From positions 9,193,427 through 9,257,426 of the forward strand of contig JASSKH010000010.1 of NCBI GenBank assembly GCA_031763025.1: a stretch of DNA of 64,000 nt. The letters run 5' to 3'. Positions within the stretch are counted from its first letter, which is position 1; each line of letters opens with the position of its first letter. The notes under the pieces were generated by a model that was not told the DNA's origin, did no database searches, and saw only the letters and a list, made by a program, of their open reading frames with translations. Positions 43,896-49,093 of the stretch are shown piece by piece. This DNA is from Macrocystis pyrifera. Taxonomy: Eukaryota > Sar > Phaeophyceae > Laminariales > Laminariaceae. Made by a program: the position numbers and the translations under genes.

Positions 43896-43959
43896 GCAGC
43901 GGCAGGAGAAGGACAAGCCACCGGCGGTGCAGCAGAAGAGGATGGAGGGAGCCCCGTGA
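9634..43959 (+). CDS. CFAP57: CFAP57/WDR65-like flagellar WD40-coiled-coil protein (whole gene, about 25 exons)
   Basis: Known family role: CFAP57 is an axonemal protein linked to inner dynein arm assembly, with N-terminal WD40 propellers followed by a long coiled coil. Seen here: exons whose phases join, encoding in order a WD40 start (PEWTLLWFEW), WLNGDRLVLAAHEG, GFLVGGDSGRVLVFE, ARKPLIAGIA, EIQVWNYRTKRPLV, AISLHPSGDFIAVAF, LSGHASLVSSFCWGADD, NALLAGTKEGLVLAFDW and FFTASSDGAVFMCKIQ, then charged heptad-rich exons ending near NIVRIGENLELTRDLNHVRKK. This is the order of blocks I recall for CFAP57. Summed exons give roughly 2,400 residues, about twice the usual 1,250; the excess is Gly/Ser/Ala/Gln low-complexity insert. 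The first ATG (9634) is in frame after an open stretch starting at TTG 9607. The stop is TGA at 43957. Apparent frame breaks fall at homopolymers. One short exon between 12017 and 13198 is probably missing. The introns hold a tRNA-His gene and most of the repeat families. Confidence 0.82.
11134..11387 (+). CDS. CFAP57: CFAP57 exon 2 (WD40)
   Basis: Acceptor AAACAG|AACGTC, phase 0 continuation from exon 1. Encodes NVCYRDVTWLNGDRLVLAAH and so on. That frame stops at 11317-11319. A neighbouring frame ends SSSGLAG at CAG|GTAGAC in exactly the phase (1) that exon 3 needs, so a frame slip near the CCCC/AAA/CCC/GGG/AAAA tracts at 11290-11316 is likely. The donor is therefore less certain than the start. 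Confidence 0.6.
11811..12016 (+). CDS. CFAP57: CFAP57 exon 3 (WD40)
   Basis: Acceptor ATCAG|GTCATG; two bases complete the previous codon. Encodes GMGFLVGGDSGRVLVFEEDR. The donor chosen, GATGG|GTGGGT, returns to phase 0, but it lies in a GGGTGGGT repeat and could be off by a few bases. Confidence 0.6.
12009..12605 (+). repeat. Three partial copies of a roughly 100-bp unit in CFAP57 intron
   Basis: Each copy starts ACCGATGGGTGGGTGGA or CCGATGGGTGGGTAAATGG, then runs to GCGACAAACGTACGAAAGC or a variant (12009, 12433, 12541). The first copy overlaps the end of an exon. Confidence 0.6.
13199..14693 (+). CDS. CFAP57: CFAP57 exon with large Gly/Ser-rich insert
   Basis: Acceptor CGCGCAG|CTCTTA, phase 0; donor AAAG|GTACAT at 14694, phase 0. 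It begins LLAGAGDGEIGLLDSHELFS (WD40-like), followed by a long Ser/Gly/Ala insert. CLCARKPLIAGIA is in one frame, EIQVWNYRTKRPLVKHRF in a second and NPVAISLHPSGDFIAVAF in a third. These three blocks are contiguous in the family. The two frame changes fall at G6 tracts (13893 or 13925) and at the roughly 23-base G tract at 14230-14252. Confidence 0.68.
15335..15515 (+). mobile_element. Poly(C)-tailed repeat
   Basis: GCAGGAAAGTCCGCCTCACA ... GATGCGAGGGTCTATGG ... CATGCATGACACGGGTGC, then CCCCCCCTCCCC. Confidence 0.75.
15576..15734 (+). CDS. CFAP57: CFAP57 exon, WD40 blade
   Basis: 53 codons, phase 0 on both sides (CCTAG|GTGGTG ... GGGAG|GTACGG). Encodes TLSGHASLVSSFCWGADDRR, then AADGYLFEWE, a textbook WD40 unit. 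Confidence 0.8.
15970..16065. mobile_element. CCGAAAAT-type MITE
   Basis: TCCGAAATTAGAAGGACCGT ... TTGCCAAACGTTCTTACTTT then TTCGGACAGAATGG: an imperfect palindrome related to copies near 3345, 15795, 34094, 42755 and 56590. Confidence 0.55.
16331..17280 (+). CDS. CFAP57: CFAP57 exon, WD40 with Gly/Ser insert
   Basis: Acceptor ACCAG|GTTGGC, phase 0; donor GCGCAG|GTGAGG. Starts VGAGMGALGNDGVRRGEF and continues RVIFEGIVSDPALDGGVAACC. Low-complexity sequence follows, then LTCVRVTAFESRF and NALLAGTKEGLVLAFDWG. Frame slips are needed at G8/A8 (16587-16622) and at G9/A5 (17216-17232) to keep the exon open and to reach phase 0 for the next exon. Confidence 0.65.
17390..17620 (+). repeat. About 36-bp tandem repeat, seven copies
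   Basis: Unit close to GTGACCGTTTCAGTTTTTAC then CG plus a variable part; units begin about every 36 bases in a CFAP57 intron. Confidence 0.75.
17805..17909 (+). CDS. CFAP57: CFAP57 exon, last WD40 blade
   Basis: 35 codons, phase 0 on both sides (GGCAG|GTCTGC ... TTCAG|GTGAAC). Encodes SRPITSLALTADGKHFFT, then ASSDGAVFMCKIQ, a terminal propeller blade before the coiled coil. Confidence 0.75.
19250..19387 (+). CDS. CFAP57: CFAP57 candidate linker exon
   Basis: 46 codons, phase 0 on both sides (CGCCAG|CTGGAA ... AACAAG|GTGGCA). Thr-rich, ending GNLAVKKLLGDNK. It sits between the propeller and the coiled coil, where the family has a poorly conserved linker. Support is splice phase only. Confidence 0.45.
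19555..19860 (-). mobile_element. Poly(C)-tailed repeat with apparent target-site duplication
   Basis: GGGGTGTACTCGATAGGAGA ... GCATGGCCGTAGTCGTATG ... GTTTAATTTCCGGTGTAGCC. Both sides read CCAAAGCAGGGGGGGGG, a direct repeat that includes the G tract. Confidence 0.75.
20230..20336. mobile_element. TA-flanked palindromic MITE, copy 2
   Basis: TA|TCACGGGGGTCCATAG ... CTATGGACCCCCGCAA|TA; the GTTAATAGG subfamily. Confidence 0.8.
20700..20890 (-). mobile_element. Poly(C)-tailed repeat
   Basis: GGGGGGG then GTATACTCGTGTCATGCATG ... CCCTACATCCCTACAATGCC ... CACCAAGCGCGGAGCG. Confidence 0.7.
21109..21222 (+). CDS. CFAP57: CFAP57 exon, start of coiled coil
   Basis: 38 codons, phase 0 on both sides (ACATCAG|GCGGTG ... 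CAAGAG|GTTCGG). Ends ASVEESLVLMEQE, comparable to the EEVLV region that opens the coiled coil in CFAP57. Confidence 0.55.
22165..22590 (+). mobile_element. Two poly(C)-tailed repeat copies in tandem
   Basis: Copy one 22175-22400 (AGAAAGTCCGCCTTACAAGC ... ACATGAGTACACCTTCCCCC); a 5'-truncated copy at 22484-22590 (CTGGTCGGTGAAACTCCGAC ... GAGTACACCCCCCC). A C-rich tract precedes each. Confidence 0.75.
22628..22852 (+). CDS. CFAP57: CFAP57 exon, coiled coil
   Basis: Acceptor GCGTAG|GTGGTC, phase 0; donor GAGCG|GTAAGA, phase 0. Begins VVGKLQAKAASALQQLTQV and continues in heptads to LERQRLAHEKDA. An alternative donor, GTGCGG near 22774, would drop the less helical end. Confidence 0.65.
23148..23260 (+). 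mobile_element. Poly(C)-tailed repeat, 5'-truncated
   Basis: CTGGTCGGTGAAAACCCGAT ... GGTCATACGACTATG ... GACATGAATACCTTTCCCCC; preceded by a C tract (23118-23130). Confidence 0.65.
23344..23447 (+). CDS. CFAP57: CFAP57 exon, coiled coil
   Basis: Acceptor ACATAG|CTCTCT; ends phase 2 at GAAGAG|GTAGGT. Encodes LSRVEGELEALRLVLVRAER, then DRESDSRRNAEQRK, a charged helix. The next exon supplies the single missing base. Confidence 0.75.
23695..23990 (-). mobile_element. Element with internal CCCTAA minisatellite
   Basis: TTTTGTGCAGGACGTGCGTC ... CCCGACCCCAGGCCCAACTC, then CTAACCCTAACCCTGACC and further degenerate units, then CGGCTCCGCCGCGTATTTCG. Clearly homologous to the complement of 43218-43531. 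Confidence 0.7.
24296..24545. repeat. About 36-bp tandem repeat, seven copies
   Basis: CTCAACAGTAGTCTACTGCT then TCGACAATAGA repeated with variation in a CFAP57 intron. Confidence 0.8.
24822..25255 (-). mobile_element. Poly(C)-tailed repeat plus second-family module
   Basis: A 30-base G tract (24822-24851) runs straight into TGTACTCGATCTCATGCATG and the element body to about 25165. It is followed by a copy of the second family (ACTCATTTGTTGCTTGCCTT ... CATCCCTTTCGAGACGG). Confidence 0.8.
25405..25565. repeat. (GATT/GGTT)n array
   Basis: GATTGATTGGTTGGTTGATT-type simple repeat. Confidence 0.9.
25757..25920. repeat. C-rich pyrimidine tract
   Basis: About 160 bases of C runs broken by T, upstream of a CFAP57 exon acceptor; may act as an oversized pyrimidine tract. 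Confidence 0.85.
26008..26104 (+). CDS. CFAP57: CFAP57 exon, coiled coil
   Basis: Acceptor GTGCAG|AGAAGC, one base then 32 codons to GCGAG|GTATCA. Encodes EASVMHAMYEKKLALQAE, then SYIQLKVAYEELSE. The YEKKL motif is typical of this part of CFAP57. The phase match with the previous exon is exact. Confidence 0.8.
26150..26585 (+). repeat. About 18-bp degenerate tandem repeat
   Basis: CCCTCAATAAGAAACTG-like units repeated more than 20 times, with the open frames they create. Confidence 0.8.
26734..26837. mobile_element. TA-flanked palindromic MITE, copy 3
   Basis: TA|TTACGGGGGGCCATAG ... CTATGGCCCCCCGTAA. Confidence 0.8.
27355..27435 (+). mobile_element. 3' end of poly(C)-tailed repeat with 46-base C tract
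   Basis: ATACGACTACAGCCGGGCAT then GACATGAGCTG leads directly into 46 uninterrupted C. Only the last ~35 bases of the element are present, a severe 5' truncation. Confidence 0.75.
27465..27775. repeat. GAT-rich (GATGAT/GTTGAT) array
   Basis: About 300 bases of GATGATGTTGATGATGTGG-type sequence; the Asp-rich open frames are by-products. Confidence 0.85.
27778..27851 (+). CDS. CFAP57: CFAP57 exon, coiled coil
   Basis: Acceptor GGTTAG|GCCGCT, phase 0; ends phase 2 at AAAAG|GTTCGC. Encodes AARDDAEEMQAKAEAAERDH, then ENTK. Confidence 0.72.
28226..28380. repeat. AAGTYCCTTTT degenerate tandem repeat
   Basis: Short units AAGTCCCTTTTA, AAGTTCC and similar, repeated for about 150 bases. Confidence 0.7.
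28510..28624 (+). CDS. CFAP57: CFAP57 exon, coiled coil
   Basis: Acceptor CACACAG|GGAAGA, one base then 38 codons to AAACAG|GTGTGT. Encodes EDMRKILEDHRVLKGYVDF, then GAQYHKAIDQQEQGHDKQ. Confidence 0.72.
28722..28940. mobile_element. Two adjacent TA-flanked MITEs, copies 4 and 5
   Basis: 28722-28826 is of the GTAAATAGG type and 28835-28940 of the GTTAACAGG type. They are separated by TATTAATA, so two subfamilies inserted side by side. Confidence 0.85.
29160..30075. repeat. Dispersed GATC-rich repeat and CAGTACTACTGCC-type repeats
   Basis: 29180-29310 and 29700-30070 are degenerate copies of CCAGTACTACTGCCCMA. Between them 29560-29700 is GATC-rich copy 2 (CGGCTCCCACCCGGCAACAT). Confidence 0.65.
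30302..30442 (+). CDS. CFAP57: CFAP57 exon, coiled coil
   Basis: 47 codons, phase 0 on both sides, donor GCGAG|GTATAC. Encodes RATEEIGEIDKKRVREEAK, then SEVMAAKKELRTLSKRM. The acceptor is unusual: the AG follows a run of about 11 A with no pyrimidine tract next to it. Confidence 0.7.
30646..30752. mobile_element. TA-flanked MITE, degenerate copy 6
   Basis: CACAAAAACCTATATATTCC ... GGTCCTTATTACTATG then TTCCCCTGTAA; left end decayed. Confidence 0.55.
30953..31063. mobile_element. TA-flanked palindromic MITE, copy 7
   Basis: TA|TTACGGGGGACCATATTA ... TATTGTCTCCCGTAA|TA, with a short insertion (TTAATA) in the left arm. Confidence 0.8.
31116..31196 (+). CDS. CFAP57: CFAP57 exon, coiled coil
   Basis: 27 codons, phase 0 on both sides (TTCCAG|GTGGAC ... 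CAAGAG|GTGGGT). Encodes LATEKEKAEQLEARVRALEQ, a clear heptad helix. Confidence 0.78.
31557..31662. mobile_element. TA-flanked palindromic MITE, copy 8
   Basis: TA|TCGGAGGGCCATAG ... CTATGGTCCCCCGTAA. Confidence 0.8.
32400..32575 (+). mobile_element. Poly(C)-tailed repeat, partial
   Basis: CGAACGCCTCACGGCGCTTC ... AAACCCGACGTGCTGCATC ... ACGAGTACCCCCCCCACACC. Confidence 0.7.
32605..33130 (+). mobile_element. Poly(C)-tailed repeat, longest uninterrupted copy (about 520 bp)
   Basis: 5' part GGGTTGGGTTGGCGACGG, then ACGCCTCTCACTGCGTGA, GGCTGGCGGTCGAGTTAGAT, CGTATCACGTAGTGTGTATA, CCATTGCTGTCTCTGGAGG, CATCCATATGCAAGAAAACC, the GTCGGCGAAAAGCCGAC hairpin, and 3' GACAATGAGTACACCCCCCC. No coding capacity and no tRNA or 5S head that I can see. 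Confidence 0.8.
33153..33257 (+). CDS. CFAP57: CFAP57 exon, coiled coil, GC donor
   Basis: 35 codons, phase 0, acceptor CTTCAG|GTTCGG. Encodes SEWENMTDKQKTAVIELEKL, then KKALTTQ. The 3' junction is CAG|GCAAGC, a GC-AG intron with an otherwise perfect donor consensus. The exon abuts the poly(C) end of a repeat copy just upstream. Confidence 0.72.
33941..34027 (+). CDS. CFAP57: CFAP57 exon, coiled coil
   Basis: 29 codons, phase 0 on both sides (ACTCAG|CTGGTG ... TGCAT|GTAAGA). Encodes LVEQRSQLEEKDALVATTKE, then KLARLAKLH. Confidence 0.77.
34094..34178. mobile_element. Palindromic MITE with ATACCACTC ends
   Basis: ATACCACTCTGACCGAAAAT ... ATTTTCGGTCCGAGTGGTAT: 85 bp, nearly perfect inverted ends of about 23 bp, in a CFAP57 intron. 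Confidence 0.8.
34312..34400. repeat. GATC-family dispersed repeat, partial
   Basis: CGATTCCCACCCGGCAACTT, GAGCTACTG and ATATCTGCACTGAAGAATCT match copies at 90 and 29560. Confidence 0.5.
34735..34842 (+). CDS. CFAP57: CFAP57 exon, coiled coil
   Basis: 36 codons, phase 0 on both sides (GGTCAG|ATGGAG ... TAAAG|GTACCG). Encodes VQQMVSLQKDAAEKMRSFQ, then ALRTDMDRLKTSLK. The tRNA-His gene lies in the intron that follows. Confidence 0.75.
34860..34921. repeat. AGTAGTC and (CTG)n microsatellites
   Basis: AGTAGTCAGTAGTC, then 11 or so CTG units, right after a CFAP57 donor. Confidence 0.85.
35322..35393 (+). tRNA. tRNA-His(GTG)
   Basis: Cloverleaf read by eye. Acceptor GTCTAAT pairs with ATTGGAC (one G-T). 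The D arm contains TTAGTATAGTGG (A box). Anticodon stem CCACA/TGTGG encloses TTGTGGC, giving anticodon GTG. The T arm contains GAGTTCGATTCTC (B box). No intron and no encoded CCA; the base before G1 is T, so the extra 5' G of tRNA-His would be added after transcription. A T-run (TTTTT) lies about 10 bases downstream as a Pol III terminator. It sits inside a CFAP57 intron on the same strand. Confidence 0.93.
36225..36320 (+). CDS. CFAP57: CFAP57 exon, coiled coil, GC donor
   Basis: 32 codons, phase 0, acceptor TCGGCAG|CACCGA. Encodes HRESLLKAAATRVMAVLDSA, then NERDHWLAAKKQ. The 3' junction is CAG|GCAAGG, a second GC-AG intron in this gene. Confidence 0.7.
36383..37030 (+). mobile_element. Poly(C)-tailed repeats, fragments and one near-complete copy
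   Basis: Fragments at 36383-36420 and 36435-36545 end GAGTACACTCCGCC and ATGAGTACACCCGCC. A copy at 36555-37030 runs from CGCCTCTCACTACGTGAGCT to GACAATGAGTACATCCCACG; this last one lacks a long C tail. Confidence 0.75.
37120..37400. repeat. ACTCATACA degenerate array
   Basis: CAACTCATACAACTCATACA units flank and follow the relic exon at 37269. Confidence 0.75.
37269..37338 (+). pseudogene. Degenerate duplicate of the 37715 CFAP57 exon
   Basis: Encodes VEAIVLPILERDVVDLDPDE after CTAACAG, nearly identical to the exon at 37715 and with the same upstream flank (ACACCAA.CT..ACAG). It lacks one codon, then runs into an ACTCAT repeat with no matching donor. It is probably a skipped relic of a local exon duplication. 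Confidence 0.6.
37715..37816 (+). CDS. CFAP57: CFAP57 exon
   Basis: 34 codons, phase 0 on both sides (TTGACAG|GTGGAA ... ATGCAG|GTGAGG). Encodes VEAIVLPILERGVLDELDPD, then EVAAEQARQRTKMQ. A degenerate second copy of its first 70 bases lies upstream at 37269. Confidence 0.73.
38105..38320 (+). mobile_element. Poly(C)-tailed repeat
   Basis: GGTCAGCCTCACAACCGATT ... ATGCGAGTGTCTATGGTCAT ... GATATGAGTGCCCCCCC. Confidence 0.75.
38439..38609 (+). CDS. CFAP57: CFAP57 exon, conserved C-terminal coiled coil
   Basis: 57 codons, phase 0 on both sides (ATGAAG|GAAAGC ... ATCAAG|GTATTT). Encodes KMREALRREHESSEQQNIVR, then IGENLELTRDLNHVRKKNAV. The VRIGENLELTRDLN block matches the VRIMQEN..LI..IN block near the CFAP57 C-terminus, one of the best anchors for the family call. 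Confidence 0.82.
39036..40002 (+). CDS. CFAP57: CFAP57 exon, C-terminal low-complexity tail
   Basis: Acceptor AAAAG|TTCGAC, phase 0. Begins FDKNARRKRARAAARN, then His, Gly, Ser and Ala runs. The last part, VRVLLPGEGARDYSALLRG then RELESRAATAEAE, is in a different frame and ends phase 0 at GCGGAG|GTGCGC. The slip is likely in the G5/G6 tracts at 39823-39836. Confidence 0.6.
40253..40357. mobile_element. TA-flanked palindromic MITE, copy 9
   Basis: TA|TTACGGGGGACCATAG ... CTATGGTCCCCCGTTG. Confidence 0.8.
40658..41275 (+). mobile_element. Two poly(C)-tailed repeats in tandem, both 5'-truncated
   Basis: Copy one starts after a C tract at CGACGAGACAGTTGCATAG (40676) and ends GATAATGAGTACACCCTCCC. 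Copy two, 41040-41275, ends AACATGAGCACCCCCC plus a long C tract. Confidence 0.78.
41278..41390 (+). mobile_element. Second poly(C)-tailed family, copy
   Basis: TCTCGAAAAGGATGCGTGGT ... CCTAGGCGAGCAACGAATGA then GTCCCCCCCCC. Unrelated in body to the longer family but with the same type of 3' end. Confidence 0.65.
42008..42303 (+). CDS. CFAP57: CFAP57 exon, C-terminal
   Basis: Acceptor TTATCAG|GCGAGC, phase 0; ends phase 2 at GACAG|GTATGT. Encodes AFENHRIAAEGKRAVKAVEA, then a helical stretch and an Asn-rich part. The next exon supplies the one base needed. Confidence 0.65.
42755..42845. mobile_element. CCGAAAAT-type MITE
   Basis: CACTTTGGACAGAAAATGTA, AGGACCGTTTGG ... CAAACGATCCTTATTTTTTT, CCGTCAAGACTG: inverted ends. 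Confidence 0.6.
43218..43531 (+). mobile_element. Inverted-repeat element with internal telomere-like minisatellite
   Basis: Left end AGGACGACTGATCGGCACAA; right end, complement, AGGACTGATCGGCACAACTC. Inside are (GGGTTC)n at 43379-43411, then GGGTTAGGGCTGGGGTCAGG. 314 bp, non-coding, in the last CFAP57 intron. Confidence 0.75.
43728..43959 (+). CDS. CFAP57: CFAP57 terminal exon
   Basis: Acceptor GTTTTAG|CAGCCG, one base then SREKGVAGLSESESESPAA, an Ala/Thr run, a polyglutamine run, KPPAVQQKRMEGAP and TGA. The phase fits the previous exon. The tail is low complexity and not conserved in the family. Confidence 0.62.
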
Positions 43960-44433
43960 TGACAGTACGCCTCCCATCTCCTCCTGTGGAAACCGTGCAA
44001 TTTGACTTGTCGGAACCGACCCCTTTCGAGCACGGCGGGGACGAAAGCTACATGTCTCAGGAAGGGGGGGAGGGAATCCATACATACATACGTTGACCAA
44101 CAACAGCAGAAGGAGTTATTGCTTTGAGAGTAAACACGTGCATCTGGTACAGTCCAAGCTGCCGCTAATTATCATACTGGTATGAACTCGCGCATTGCCA
44201 GATCTATTTGTAAGTGCCGTCAACGTGTTGCGTGCGTTGGTGGATAAGGGTCGGTGGCTTCGGCCAGACGTAAAAAAAATTATGACTCCTTTTTTTCGGT
44301 GCCGTGCAAAATGTATTTTGGCCGTACGTATACAGTAGTAGTGTATAACACTTACTTGCAGCTAGGGACTTACGCAGCAGGAAATACGTTCGTTCGCGGC
44401 TACGCATCTGCAGTCACTTTGCTGGCTGTGCTA

Positions 44434-44538
44434 TTGCGGGGGTCCATAGTTAACGGGACCAAATTTTGTTAGTAAAAATAGGTAAATTTATAGGTTTTTA
44501 TGTACACCATAGGTCCTATTAACTATGGACCTCCGTAA
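44434..44538. mobile_element. TA-flanked palindromic MITE, copy 10
   Basis: TA|TTGCGGGGGTCCATAG ... CTATGGACCTCCGTAA|TA; the GTTAACGGG type. Confidence 0.8.
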
Positions 44539-44689
44539 TAGGAAGTTTTTGTTCGAACAGAAAAAAAAAGCGACCTGCCGTCCTAATTTCTTACTTCTTG
44601 GAGACTACTGTGCAGCCTTCTGTATCCCGCGGTCGGTCGCCGATAGTTTAAGGCTTCGGCGATCTCGAAAGGGTCACAGTACCTTTTGG

Positions 44690-44950
44690 TTCATCAGGAC
44701 TGTTCAGGGGGCAGGTCAAACCTGGCGGGTCGGGTTGGGTCGGGTCGGGGTGATCCGGCCCGACGCGTAAAATCTTGAAAACTTCCTGACCCGACTCGAC
44801 CCGACCCGACCCGACCAGGGTGACCCGGCCCGACCCGGGAGGTTTTGAAAACTTCCTGACCCGACAAGACCTGACCAGACTCGGTAGACCCGTGATGTTT
44901 GGAAGACCTTCTGAACCCGAACCGCGGGTCGGGTCATGACCCGTGAAAAA
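44690..44950. repeat. GGGTCGGGT/TTTGAAAACTTCCTGAC repeat
   Basis: CGGGTCGGGTTGGGTCGGGT and three copies of TTGAAAACTTCCTGACCCGA. Confidence 0.75.
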
Positions 44951-45082
44951 AAATGGCCGAAAATATAAGGTACGTTCAGTATTGGAATCAGAGACCAAAC
45001 GGATATTTTGTTCACAAACGGAGTGGGCTTTTTTATTTGGCCATCCGTCAACATGGTGGAGCGTGAGTGTCGAGTTACCGTC

Positions 45083-45168
45083 GTATATAGGACCAGTAAA
45101 AATATGAAAATATACGTATGTTTTTGTGTGTACTGTATGTCCTATTTACTATGGTCCCCCGTATTATT
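45083..45168. mobile_element. TA-flanked MITE, left end lost, copy 11
   Basis: AGGACCAGTAAAAATATG ... CTATTTACTATGGTCCCCCG; about 20 bases missing on the left. Confidence 0.65.
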
Positions 45169-45676
45169 ATAGGCATCAATCAACGAAAAAAAAAAGCTCG
45201 ACGCATGCAAAGCTTCGTCATGATACACCTACTGTAATACGTACATGTCACGGAGTGCCGCCCTGGAGGGGTCGAAGATGTCAGGAGACAGAACGTTCAC
45301 ACACCCCTTGACAGACAGCAACTTTGCCTTGACATGCCTACTTGACTGACACCAAACTACTACCAGGTAGGTTTTAGTGCGGGACACTCGGCCCTACACC
45401 CTTGACAGCGCCTGTTGCTTTGCCTTGCTCGGCGTGTCTCCGGACAACTTCGAGGGAGACGAATACAAATAAATGACGCCGGAAGGTATAATACTTGAAA
45501 AAAAAGTCCTTTCACACCTTTTCGGTGGTGGGCTGTTGTCTTCACCACCTCTCTTGCGAATATGCAACTATTAATAGCTGTAGACAGATAGATATTTTTC
45601 TTTTTCTTGAGTGCTGCTGTACTTCTGCTGTGCTCTCTTGTGTATTATTTTGCGGGTTACTGATCTTCCTCCGTCC

Positions 45677-45677
<1 letters not shown>

Positions 45678-45743
<66 letters not shown>
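45678..45743. repeat. Uninterrupted C66 homopolymer
   Basis: 66 consecutive C with no recognisable poly(C)-tailed element at its left side (TTCCTCCGTCCA). Confidence 0.9.
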
Positions 45744-45749
<6 letters not shown>

Positions 45750-46059
45750 TCTCGCTTTCTTTTTACGATTTGTTTCGATTTTTTCTTGTTTTGGCGGTAT
45801 ATGCCTTCCCACCGGGTTCTTGCAACTCTTTTGAGCACAACACGTAACGTGCATCTGGTACGTACGCACGCTGATTTCTGATCTCAGGTGTATTTCTTTT
45901 GTGTATCAGTTCCGTCTGATTGTTCCCTGAGGCAGTATTCCCTCTTCCACTCCAGAGCTATTATTGGAGCCTATCCTATGACTACCGAGTCGACTTTTTT
46001 GGCGATGAGTCAACGTGAGAACAACAGCAACAACTGCGACGTCATTACCCGCCAAACTA

Positions 46060-46174
46060 TCACGGGGGGGGCCATAGTAAATAGGACCTACGGTACACAC
46101 AACAACCTATATATATATTTCCATGTTTTTACTAACAATATTTATTTGGTCATGTTTAATATGGTTCCCCGTAA
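46060..46174. mobile_element. TA-flanked palindromic MITE, copy 12
   Basis: TA|TCACGGGGGGGGCCATAG ... ATATGGTTCCCCGTAA|TA. Confidence 0.78.
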
Positions 46175-49058
46175 TATGATTAATAATAGTATTATTAGTA
46201 TAAAAAGGAACGACGAAAAAAAAAATTAACGGAGACGGATCTCCCCGAACAAAGCGGGGCGGCGTATACATCCACGTATATACCAGGTATATATATCCAT
46301 GTTTCTGACATACAGTATATACTTTTGTTACTTGCTCGATATGACGAAAGCTATACTACACCTACTACCTGTTTCTTTTTGTGTGCCAGTGCTTAACTTG
46401 GCCGTTTCATCGTGCTTTTCGTGTGTGAAATTAAGCGAACTATTATTGATAACAGCGTCATTTTTGCCCCGGGCGGCGCCCTCGGCGGGATATGCCTGAG
46501 GCGCCTCCAGCGGGGCCCCCTCGCCGGGAGGAACTTTTTTGGCTCGATTTGCTCGCGTGACTTTAGCGCCAGCTAAATATTCGACCAAAGTCAGTTAGTT
46601 CACCAGCCAGCACATAAGCAGGCGGGAACTCCATAAACGATTATTAATTTGGTGAAAATAAGGAAAAAGAAAACATCGATTTTGGCGATTTATCGGCATG
46701 TAGATTGATTATTAAATACTGTACGCATCTTCTCATCATGGCGCCATGTAGAATGCTGCTGCTGCTGACTGCGTCTTCCACAAAGAAAGCCACACATATC
46801 TCCGGCTTGTCAACTATACCACACGCAACACCAGGGGGTGGGAGGGGGGGGAAGGGTGGTCCGAGCTTCACAGATAGACGATACTTCAAACACCAAGCAC
46901 GCCGCTCCCCCTCCCCTCCGACCCGTCCTATGCGACGCCGCCATGAAAAGACGGGAAAAAAAAAAGTGTCTAAAAGAAATCGTGTTTCATTAATTTGCGA
47001 TCTGATCGCAAGCAAGCTTAAGCCTACCATACCGACGCCCTGTACAAAAAGCCAGACAGAAGGGGGAGAACAATCGCAAAGTACTGCTACTGTTTCTGTA
47101 AACACAAGTCGAACACAAGTTTCGAGCACAAGTCGCTAGGACGGTCTGTAGGAGAGCTCTCGCCGACAGAGAGAGACGAAAACGGAAAAAAAACGAACAA
47201 ACCTGAATAAACCCGACACACTTCACCCAAAAAAGCGAAGGGAAAAAACCCCGAAAATACCCACTCTCATAAAAAAACACAACACTCCACCCCACCAAAA
47301 AACCCAATTAGCTAAAACTAATATAGAGCAAACAGTCCGACACTTACTTTCTTCCCCACACAACGCGAGGAGAGAAGGAGAGCAAATACCACGATATATA
47401 CCGAAAGCGAGCGGGACCCCCCCCCCCCCCTCCCCCCCCGCCCGCCTCCTCCCCCCCACATCCCCCTCCCGCCTCCCTACACTCGACACAACGGCTCACT
47501 ATGATATCATAATACCGAGTAAAAAAATGCCACCAGAACTAACAAAACCCGCACCGAATTCACACCCAACGAATAAGATCTAACCCATCATTTATTATTG
47601 TTGCGCGTAAGAGATGCTTCACCTCATTATAACTGCAGCCACGCTTTTCGGGACAAACTACTTGGAATAAGTGTGGGATCGTTTTTGCAGCAGTCAAAAG
47701 GGTTTAGGAGGTCGGAAAGCGGGGTGCGTGGGTGGGTGGGGTGGGTGGGGGAGGGGGGATAAGGGGATGAAAACAGCTACACACAATGCCCTGCAACCAA
47801 CGAATGCACCAAACGTACAAACACACAAGGGAGCGCCGTCGCCTGGCACCAGTGCGCCCGCAAAAAAACCCGTTAAAAAGTGTAAAAACTCAGAGCCCAA
47901 AGGGCATCTACAACAACCACATTAACAATAGGAATAGCACATGACCAGACACGCACCCGGATTGAGCCAAGCCCACAACCAGAACCGCTCATCTCCGAAC
48001 CAAAACCGAACTGAACCGACACGCTCGTCCGTCCGCGTGAAGGCAGCGAAACGACGAGCGAACCTCGACACGAGGCCGAAAACACAGGTGAAAGAAAAAA
48101 AAAAAAAACTGCTCCTGCTGCTAGGTTAGCGTAGCATTGGCCCACTAGCTGGCTCGCCGCGTTTTTTTTTTCACAATCCAATCTCCCTTCTGCTTGGCAC
48201 CCTACAGCATAGCTCGCGAGACCCGCGATGGATCAGATGACCTCCCGCGGACCCACAGCACTAGCAGCACGATAGCGCTTGCATGTTCCGTTTCATGCCC
48301 CCCTCTCCCTCCCCCCGCACCGTACGAACGTATGTTTTGCACCGCTGTTTTTTTCCCCATGTCGCGGCTATTTATACGCGCCAGCACGCCGATTTTTTTT
48401 TTTTTTACCCCCCCCAAACACCCCCACGAAAAGGAGAGAGGGGTTCGGGGAGGGAGAGAGACAGAGAAGCCGGCGGCTGCGGCAGCGGCAGTGGCAGCGG
48501 CGGCGGAGGTTGTTCCCTTGCGTGGCAAATCAAACCCCTCCCCCCAATGATGCAACTACCTACGAAAACCTCAATAGATGTCTACCTTCCTTCTGTATAG
48601 AGGATACAATATGTAGTGCCCTGTTTTGCCCCGGGTAGATAGACTACACCGTGTAACTGCGAGAGGCAGATGCACCCTTTTTTTTTCCGTCCGTGGGATC
48701 ATATTTCCGCCGCTGTTAAAATTCTCAACTGCTCTGCAAAAAAAGGGGCTCGAGGCTTATCTAGCGAATCAACCACCCGACGAAACGGTCTGTATAGGCA
48801 GCAAGAGCCCCCGCCTCAAAACTTGAGCACCGCCTTATACCCCCCCCCCCCCCTCAAACCCCTGGAGAAAATGCCCTTCCTACGCCTGCCCTTCTTGCGA
48901 AAATATACATACACACGCCCGACGCGTAGCACTCCTTATTCGCCACCGATTTTCGCCACCGATTTTCGCCACCGTTTTCGGTCGCCGTTTTTGGCCACCC
49001 TTACACCCGCCACCGTTTTTTGGTCACCTTTGTTCGCCACCGCCTAAACTATCGGTCG

Positions 49059-49093
<35 letters not shown>

